From assembly GCF_014205055.1 (NCBI RefSeq), contig NZ_JACHMS010000001.1:4712001-4776000 (forward strand): DNA of 64,000 bases, given 5' to 3'. Source of the stretch: Streptomyces luteogriseus. Its GTDB lineage: Bacteria; Actinomycetota; Actinomycetes; Streptomycetales; Streptomycetaceae. Below the pieces are notes generated by a model that had not been told where the DNA came from, did no database searches, and saw nothing but the letters and a program-made list of their open reading frames with translations. The position numbers and the translations under genes are program-made. This document shows, piece after piece, positions 58,699 through 64,000 of this stretch; the first letter of the stretch is position 1, and each line of letters opens with the position of its first letter.

Positions 58699-58808
58699 GG
58701 GAACGGCAGGGCCTTTCGGAGACTGACATCGGGGGACGGCGACACCGCACCGCCGCGTGCCGGCCCGGGGGGACGCCCGGACCGGCACGCGGAGCGCGCG
58801 GAAGCGGA

Positions 58809-58940
58809 TCAGATCTGCGGTGTCTCCAGGACGAGGCCGGCGACGTCGATGCTCACCGCGGAGGCCGGGGTGGCGAGCCCCCCGAACGTCATCAGGGCGG
58901 CGGTGACGAGGACGGCGGCGACTCGGCGGACAGCGCGCAT
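58809..58940 (-). CDS. Very small secreted peptide (43 aa)
   Basis: ATG 58940 with a strong ribosome site (GAAAGGAAG, 8 nt). It encodes MRAVRRVAAVLVTAALMTFG, a typical signal peptide with cleavage after ATPASA, leaving a mature peptide of about 16 residues (VSIDVAGLVLETPQI). It lies 110 bp upstream of the 62-aa secreted gene on the same strand; the two may be co-transcribed. No family recognised. Confidence 0.6.
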   Translation of the reverse strand: MRAVRRVAAVLVTAALMTFGGLATPASAVSIDVAGLVLETPQI

Positions 58941-59131
58941 GCGCGGACTTCCTTTCGGCGGAGCTCACGAGGACACCCGGTGGCTGCCCCCGCGCGCACG
59001 ACGTGATGCGGCACGCCCGGGAAGGTCGCCCGAGCGTGGGAAATCCCCGGCGTGGCGTGCATGAACGCCCGCCTGCACCCGAACGGGTGACGGCCCCCGC
59101 GTCCTCGTCAGTGCGGTGGTCCGTGTGGTCG

Positions 59132-61672
59132 TCAGCCCGCGTCGTCGGCGAGCTCCGCCACCCCGGTGATCCGGTGCAGCGGATACGTGCGGACCTCGTC
59201 CGCGGTGTGGTCGTACGCCGTGACGAAGCCGCCCTCGACGCGGATCGGGGCGACGACCCGCTGGCTGGCGGCGCCCTCGGCGTTCACGTAGCCGATCCAC
59301 AGGGCCTCGCCGGTGAGGACGGCGGCCTGCATGGTGGCGAGGGTCTCGGCGGCACCGGTGCGGGGCAGCTCGCCGTTGGCCGCCGGGGCCGCACCGGGCT
59401 TGCGCGGGGTGGTGGAGGCGAGGTCGCCGGCTCGGATGGCGCGCAGCGCGGCCGCGAGGAGGGTGTCGTCGGGGACCGGCGGGCCGTCCGGGACCGGCTC
59501 GGGCGCGGTGCGCGGCGGGGTGCGGTGGGCCAGGGCGCGGGTGATCAGCACATCGCCCTCGGCGGACTCGGCGGCCGGTGCGAACCCCATCGACCGCAGG
59601 CCTTCCAGGAGCCCGGCCGGGTCGGTCTGGGCGGCCAGCACGGTCGGGGCGAGCCGGCGCAGCCCCAGCCCGGCGGCCCGCTTGTCGGCCAGGATCTCGC
59701 TGAGCATCGCGTCGTCGTCGCAGCGCACATACGCCGAGGCCGCGCCGACCCGCAGATGCCCGTGCCGGCGGGCCACGTCGTCGATCAGGTACGCGAGCGG
59801 CTGCGGTACCGGCGTGCGGGAGTGCGTGGCGAGGAAGGCGTGCAGGTCGGAGGCGGCCTGCCCGGCGTCCAGCGCCCGCCGCACCGAGCCGGGCGTGAAC
59901 CGGTAGACGGTCGCCCCGCCCTTGGACTCGACGTCCGCCAGCACGTCCAGCATGTCCGCGAGCGGCCGTTGCAGCGGGCCGGGCGCCACCGCCGTCAGGT
60001 CGGCCTGGAGCAGCACGTGGTCCAGCGGCTCGGGCAGCAGCGGCGCGAGCAGCCGGGCCGCGGCGGCGGAGGCAACGGCCTGTTCGGCGGGGGAGAGGGG
60101 AGCGAGCGGGGTGGTGCGGTGATGGTGGTGGACGGGCAGCTTGTCCCCCGGCCCGGCAGGTTCCGCTTCCGGGCCCGGCGTGGGAGCCGCGGGCGCGCCC
60201 AGCAGCGCCCGGCCCTGCGCCGACAGCGCGCCCCGGCCCGTGACACCCAGCAGCTCCGCCTCGGACAGCGCCCATTCGGCGAGCCGGCCGCGCAGATCGT
60301 CCTCGCGCCGGTCGCCGCGCAGGGGCCGCTCCCAGCGCAGCCGGGCCAGCACCGACCCGGCGGCGGGCGCGGCGCCCTCCGGTAGCCCGGCCAGCAGCGC
60401 CAGCACCCGGTGCCGTACCTCGGGCGCGGCCGAGCGGTCCAGGCCCGGCCCGAGCGCCGACAACGTACGGTCTTTGGCGTCCCGCCCGCCCACGAGACCG
60501 GCCGTGCGGGTCGCCGCCAGCCACGCCGTGACCAGCAGCGACCAGCGCTCGGCGGCGGGCAGTTCCAGCCACTCGTCGTACGCCGGGGTCGCCGCGTACC
60601 GCTCGTCGGCCTCGCCGTCCGAGGCGATCAGGCCCGCCGCGTACGCCAGCTCCACCCAGAACGCGGCGGCCGGCTCGGGCACGTCGAGCGCGACGGCGGT
60701 CCGCTTCAGGTCGCGCACGCTCAGCCCACCGGCCCGCAGCACCGCGGGCCCGCCCTCGTCCCAGTCCTTCAGCAGCTCCTCGACGGTCGCGAGCGCGGTG
60801 TACGCCTGCCCGGCCGCGGCACTGTCCACAACCTGTGGACGGTGAACGGCCGCCGTCTCGACCACCGGCGGCATCGGCTCGGGCGTCCGGTGCGCCAGGC
60901 CCCGCCGCAGATGCAGGGCGACCTCGCGCGGCAGGACGACCGTCCCGGGCGCGGTCGGCAGCAGCAGTCCGCGGTCCAGCAGCCAGCGCAGCCGGGGCGC
61001 CGGATCGGCCGTGACCTGCCCGTACGGCGGCCCCCACACCAGGCGCTCCAGCACGTCGAGGGAGTCGGCCGGGGCGTCGGCGAGCAGCGCGGCCATCCGG
61101 GCCCGGTCCGTGAACAGCCCGGCCAGGGCGGTCACCGCGGAGACCGAGTCGTGCGTCGAGGCGAGTCCCGCGGCCGTGACGATCTCCTGGATCCGGCCCG
61201 GGGACATTCCGGCGGTGGCCTCCTGGACCGTCGGGCCGAGCCCGGTCGGCGAGGGGTGCTGCGGCGAGGGCGCCAGCAGCTCACGCGCCGTGCGCACCAG
61301 TCGCAGCCGGTCGTCGTCACCCCACACCAGGGCCTGCTCGCGCAAAACGTCCAGGGCGTGCGGCAGCGCGGCGACGACGGCCGGGTCGGCGTCGTCCCCG
61401 GCCATGAGCCCGAGCAGTTCGCCGTACGCCGCCGGGTCCGCCGCCACGGCCAGTGCCTCCGCCGTCTGGAGCGCGAACCGGTCCAGCCGCTCCAGCGCCC
61501 GCACGACCGAGGCACGGGTGCCGGCCCGGGTCGCGAGCTGGGTGAGGTCGGTGGGGACGGGCGTGATGAGATCCGGGCGGCTGCGCAGGAGCGCGCCCAG
61601 CGAAGCGTCGCCCCGCGCGCGGAGCTCTTCCGCGAGGGAGCGGGGGGCCGGGGGCCTGTCCTCGGTGCTCAT
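59132..61672 (-). CDS. Large helicase-associated protein with XPB/Ssl2 N-terminal-like domain
   Basis: 846 residues from ATG 61672 (MSTEDRPPAPRSLAEELRAR); an ATG at 61681 adds three residues. No Walker motifs. The C-terminal region (about 500-690) contains DHVLLQADLTAVAPGPLQRP and TVYRFTPGSVRRALDAGQAA, the Helicase_C_3/XPB-N domain, and the end (about 770-845) has EALWIGYVNAEGAASQRVVA and VRTYPLHRITGVAEL, a WYL-like fold. The N-terminal half is a chain of winged-helix-like segments. It probably works with the XPB helicase in repair. The 190 bp upstream towards 58941 hold no gene. Confidence 0.85.
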   Translation of the reverse strand: MSTEDRPPAPRSLAEELRARGDASLGALLRSRPDLITPVPTDLTQLATRAGTRASVVRALERLDRFALQTAEALAVAADPAAYGELLGLMAGDDADPAVVAALPHALDVLREQALVWGDDDRLRLVRTARELLAPSPQHPSPTGLGPTVQEATAGMSPGRIQEIVTAAGLASTHDSVSAVTALAGLFTDRARMAALLADAPADSLDVLERLVWGPPYGQVTADPAPRLRWLLDRGLLLPTAPGTVVLPREVALHLRRGLAHRTPEPMPPVVETAAVHRPQVVDSAAAGQAYTALATVEELLKDWDEGGPAVLRAGGLSVRDLKRTAVALDVPEPAAAFWVELAYAAGLIASDGEADERYAATPAYDEWLELPAAERWSLLVTAWLAATRTAGLVGGRDAKDRTLSALGPGLDRSAAPEVRHRVLALLAGLPEGAAPAAGSVLARLRWERPLRGDRREDDLRGRLAEWALSEAELLGVTGRGALSAQGRALLGAPAAPTPGPEAEPAGPGDKLPVHHHHRTTPLAPLSPAEQAVASAAAARLLAPLLPEPLDHVLLQADLTAVAPGPLQRPLADMLDVLADVESKGGATVYRFTPGSVRRALDAGQAASDLHAFLATHSRTPVPQPLAYLIDDVARRHGHLRVGAASAYVRCDDDAMLSEILADKRAAGLGLRRLAPTVLAAQTDPAGLLEGLRSMGFAPAAESAEGDVLITRALAHRTPPRTAPEPVPDGPPVPDDTLLAAALRAIRAGDLASTTPRKPGAAPAANGELPRTGAAETLATMQAAVLTGEALWIGYVNAEGAASQRVVAPIRVEGGFVTAYDHTADEVRTYPLHRITGVAELADDAG

Positions 61673-61836
61673 CCGGTCCACGGTAGCGGGTCGGCCCCGG
61701 CGGCAGGGCCGACTGTGCGGGGCCCCGGCCGGGTCCCCTTACCCGAACGCGGGACGGGGTTTTGGCCGCTTCGTGGGCACTCGCGGTACCGTCGTGCGAC
61801 GGCGTCACGCAACGCACCCGCCCCGGAGGGGACTTC

Positions 61837-62826
61837 GTGGGGATTGAGAGCGACCAGGTCGTTTACGAGTATCTGAGCCGCGTCGGCGACGTGGCCCAGC
61901 AGCGGCAGTTGTCGTCGGCCACCCGTATGCGTCTGGTCGCGGACCTGCGCAACGAGATCGACAAGCGCCGCGCGAAGGCCACCGTCGACTCGCCCGCCGC
62001 CGTCCGCCGCATCCTGTCCCGCCTGGGCAGCCCCGACGACATCGTGACCGCGGCGGCGGGCGGTACGGGCGGTGAGCCGCACAGCGCCGCCCCCGCCTCG
62101 GTCCCCGTGCAGCGCGAGGCCGAGCCGGAGGAGCGGACGCAGGGCGTCATGCGGCGCGTCGTACCGCGTCCCCGGCCCGCGCGGTCCGCCGGGGAGCCGC
62201 ATCCCGCGCCCTCCGACGGCCCGGCCCCGCCGCACCTGGCCGCCGGGCACGAGCTCGGCGACAGCACGCACAAGCCGGACTGGTGGCGGGTGGACAGCGG
62301 CCCCTTCGGCGTGGGCGACGAGGTGCCGGGGTTCGTGGGCGGCGTGGAGGTGCCGGACCTGCTGAAGCCGCCGGCGCCGCGGAAGGCGGAGAAGGCCAAG
62401 CCGGACGCCGAGGAAACGGCCCCGGTCGTCGAGACCGCCGAGGTGACCGAGCAGGGCGGCCGCCGCCGTCTCCCGCGTCTGCCCACGACGAACTGGAGCA
62501 ACCCGCTCCTCCTGATCGCCGCAGGCCTCCTCGTCGCCGGTGCCGTCCTCGGCAACTGGTTCGTCCTCCTGCTCGGCTGGCTCATCGCCTACGCCTCCCG
62601 CCGCCTCACCCAGGCCGAGACGAAGTGGGCGGTCGTCATCCTGCCGAGCCTCTCCGTGGCGGGGGGCCTGGTGTGGCTGTGGGGCCGGATGAACGGCCGC
62701 TGGGGCGACCCGATCGCCGAGGGCCACATGAACGCCGCGGTGGCGGAGACCTGGCCGTGGGTGGTCAGGGGCGCGGCGGTGACGTCCGCCCTGTTCCTGG
62801 TGTGGCGCTCACAGCGCCCGCGCTAG
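61837..62826 (+). CDS. Membrane protein with DUF1700-like N-terminal domain
   Basis: 329 residues from GTG 61837 after CCGGAGGGGAC. The N-terminal helical domain (about 1-75: ESDQVVYEYLSRVGDVAQQR and VRRILSRLGSPDDIVTAAA) resembles the HAAS/DUF1700 domain of actinobacterial signalling proteins. A long charged, Pro-rich linker (75-215) precedes four predicted helices (LLLIAAGLLVAGAVLGNWFV, LLLGWLIAYASR, WAVVILPSLSVAGGLVWLWG, VVRGAAVTSALFLVW). Topology suggests a cytoplasmic sensor with a membrane tail. Divergent from the 846-aa gene (164 bp). Confidence 0.78.
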   Translation: MGIESDQVVYEYLSRVGDVAQQRQLSSATRMRLVADLRNEIDKRRAKATVDSPAAVRRILSRLGSPDDIVTAAAGGTGGEPHSAAPASVPVQREAEPEERTQGVMRRVVPRPRPARSAGEPHPAPSDGPAPPHLAAGHELGDSTHKPDWWRVDSGPFGVGDEVPGFVGGVEVPDLLKPPAPRKAEKAKPDAEETAPVVETAEVTEQGGRRRLPRLPTTNWSNPLLLIAAGLLVAGAVLGNWFVLLLGWLIAYASRRLTQAETKWAVVILPSLSVAGGLVWLWGRMNGRWGDPIAEGHMNAAVAETWPWVVRGAAVTSALFLVWRSQRPR

Positions 62827-62869
62827 GGCGCCACAGCCGGACGCCTGGCGGTCACACCCTCTGGGCACA

Positions 62870-63511
62870 ATGGCCCATATGGCCTTCATGACCCCGCCCG
62901 CGCTCACCGTCGGCTTCGACCTCGACATGACCCTCATCGACTCCCGGCCCGGCATCCGCGCCTGCTACCAGGCGCTGTCCGAGCGGACGGGCACGTACAT
63001 CGACGCCGACCTGGCGGTCACACGGCTCGGGCCGCCGCTGGCCGAGGAGCTGATCAACTGGTTCCCGGCCGAGGAGATCGCGGCCATGGCGGACCTGTAC
63101 CGGGAGATGTACCCGGCCATCGCCATCACCGCGACCCCGGCGATGACCGGCGCCCGCGAGGCCATCGCGGCCGTACGGGAGGCCGGCGGACGCGCGATAG
63201 TCGTCACCGCCAAGTACGAGCCCAACGCCAAACTGCACCTCGCCCACCTCGGCATCGAGCCCGACGCCGTCATCGGCGACCTGTGGGCCGAGCAGAAGGC
63301 GGAGGCCCTGCGCGAGCACGACGCGGGCGTCTACGTCGGCGACCACGTCGGGGACGTCCGCGGCGCCCGGACCGCCGGGGCGCTCTCGGTCGCCGTGGCC
63401 ACCGGCCCCTGCCCCGAAGAGGAACTGCGCGCGGCGGGCGCGGACGTCGTCCTCACCGATCTGACCGAATTCCCGCGGTGGCTTTCGGACTACCGCCCCG
63501 CGCGCGCCTGA
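62870..63511 (+). CDS. HAD-superfamily phosphatase
   Basis: 213 residues; ATGs at 62870, 62879 and 62888 are all in frame and none has a strong ribosome site, so the start is uncertain. Motif I is GFDLDMTLIDS (about 15-25), with the usual DxD changed only in flanking residues. Motif II is VVTAKYE (about 109-115) with Thr, Lys in motif III, and motif IV is VYVGDHVGDVRGARTAG (about 157-173). A phosphoglycolate-phosphatase-like fold with an alpha-helical cap (about 30-95). Substrate not predicted. It overlaps the end of the next convergent gene by 22 bp. Confidence 0.88.
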   Translation: MAHMAFMTPPALTVGFDLDMTLIDSRPGIRACYQALSERTGTYIDADLAVTRLGPPLAEELINWFPAEEIAAMADLYREMYPAIAITATPAMTGAREAIAAVREAGGRAIVVTAKYEPNAKLHLAHLGIEPDAVIGDLWAEQKAEALREHDAGVYVGDHVGDVRGARTAGALSVAVATGPCPEEELRAAGADVVLTDLTEFPRWLSDYRPARA

Positions 63512-63738
63512 CGGCGGCCCGCCGCCACGGAACGCAGTACTCCCGCACCGGCCATCAGGAATCCGACGGCCATGAGCATGCTCAATCCGAACATGTACGT
63601 CGGAAAGGGAGTCGTCCCGAGGAACAGCGGGGCGACCGTGACCAGTGTGGCCAGGGCGCCGATGAAGAAGACGACGGCTCCGGCACGGACCAGGCGGTCA
63701 CCGGGAGCGGCGGAATTCGTTTGGGTTTTGTCACGCAC
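63490..63738 (-). CDS. Small membrane protein (82 aa)
   Basis: GTG 63738 (VRDKTQTNSAAPGDRLVR). It has two transmembrane helices (GAVVFFIGALATLVTVAPLF and MFGLSMLMAVGFLMAGAGVL) separated by a short loop (LGTTPFPTY) and a basic tail. Function unknown. Its 3' end overlaps the HAD gene by 22 bp. It is divergent from the cold-shock gene. Confidence 0.75.
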   Translation of the reverse strand: MRDKTQTNSAAPGDRLVRAGAVVFFIGALATLVTVAPLFLGTTPFPTYMFGLSMLMAVGFLMAGAGVLRSVAAGRRQARAGR

Positions 63739-63783
63739 CCGACCAGGGTAGTTCCCAGCGCGAAGGAACAACCGGGTGACGTC

Positions 63784-63811
63784 TTGTCACCGGCTGCAAG
63801 AGCATTAGCCT
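63784..63811 (+). promoter_or_regulatory. Predicted promoter of the right-edge cold-shock gene
   Basis: TTGTCA (63784-63789), 16-bp spacer, TAGCCT (63806-63811) fit a vegetative Streptomyces promoter. It would give a leader of about 85 nt before the GTG start, as common for CspA-type genes. Confidence 0.55.
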
Positions 63812-63901
63812 GGGTACCGGCGGGTCGTACGACCCGCCCGAGTGCTATCAAGAGCCGTTTCCAGAAGCAGTTTTCCGACGAGTACGAGGACGAGGACAGA
63901 C

Positions 63902-64000
63902 GTGCCTACCGGCAAGGTCAAGTGGTTCAACAGCGAGAAGGGCTTCGGCTTTCTCTCCCGCGACGACGGCGGTGACGTCTTCGTCCATTCCTCGGTCCTC
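63902..64000 (+). CDS. CspA-family cold-shock protein (5' end only)
   Basis: The first 33 codons from GTG 63902 read [20 protein letters not shown] followed by [13 protein letters not shown], with RNP1 KGFGFL and RNP2 VFVHSS. It continues beyond the right edge. The [20 protein letters not shown] type differs from the 67-residue cold-shock protein at 27230 and is usually longer, about 127 residues, with a charged C-terminal tail in Streptomyces (family knowledge). Confidence 0.92.
   Translation, partial: MPTGKVKWFNSEKGFGFLSRDDGGDVFVHSSVL

Overview
The window is high-GC actinobacterial DNA, almost certainly a Streptomyces chromosome. Supporting this are the strong third-position GC bias, GTG/TTG starts, a CdgB-type diguanylate cyclase with a BldD-like site, an XRE/DUF397 pair, DasR-type dre sites, a MsiK-like ABC ATPase and a groES-less groEL2 behind CIRCE elements. 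From memory, the order msiK ... terD, cdgB, nagA-nagK, otsB-otsA, thrC, groEL2 ... cold-shock gene matches the S. coelicolor core around SCO4240-SCO4325. Most of the window therefore looks like conserved chromosome with small accessory insertions.

Layout. 1-2,000: 5' end of msiK, a WYL regulator and a DUF3224 gene sharing a palindromic operator, and tRNA-Thr(TGT). 2,100-13,500: a DUF4352 lipoprotein, an aminoglycoside-phosphotransferase-like kinase, a quinone oxidoreductase/MFS exporter operon behind a SoxR-like box, an FAD protein, a pentapeptide-repeat protein, a secreted M1 peptidase, TerD, an ArfB-like release factor, acetyltransferases and a flavin reductase. 13,500-24,800: cdgB, a CBM-like membrane protein, a PfkB sugar kinase, nagA-nagK facing an orphan sugar-binding lipoprotein across paired dre sites, otsB-otsA and a GpgS-like glucosyltransferase. 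24,800-32,500: a SAM-I riboswitch, thrC, a CysO-like sulfur carrier, a cold-shock gene, groEL2, an Old Yellow Enzyme and a carboxylesterase. 32,500-36,300: a small accessory patch with a Zn-motif protein, a Uma2 nuclease, an HTH/zinc-ribbon protein with a leader hairpin, and an XRE/DUF397 pair. 36,300-42,000: a TagF-like transferase, murQ and its MurR-type regulator.

41,900-48,900 holds the most unusual locus. A 1,560-residue protein carries a caspase-like protease (His82/Cys132), an HSP90-like ATPase module and seven C-terminal repeats of about 62 residues. It is preceded by a 24-codon ORF that appears to drive its translation and by a Pepco-like small protein. HD-hydrolase and maleylpyruvate-isomerase/GNAT genes lie on the same strand on either side. 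This looks like a bacterial conflict or regulated-suicide system.

48,900-64,000: a DinB-type protein, CutC with a possible dre, a SARP-NB-ARC regulator ending in a 15-bp tandem repeat, an SDR, HelD, an XPB helicase, a UPF0114-IstB fusion, two tiny secreted peptides, an XPB/Ssl2-N-like protein, a HAD phosphatase and the start of another cold-shock gene.

Functional threads. Amino-sugar metabolism links MurQ (MurNAc-6P to GlcNAc-6P), NagK/NagA and MsiK, with dre sites at msiK and nagKA and possibly cutC. Stress response links groEL2 (CIRCE), the cold-shock genes, trehalose synthesis, TerD and the SoxR-box operon. Methionine/threonine/cysteine balance links the SAM riboswitch, thrC and CysO.
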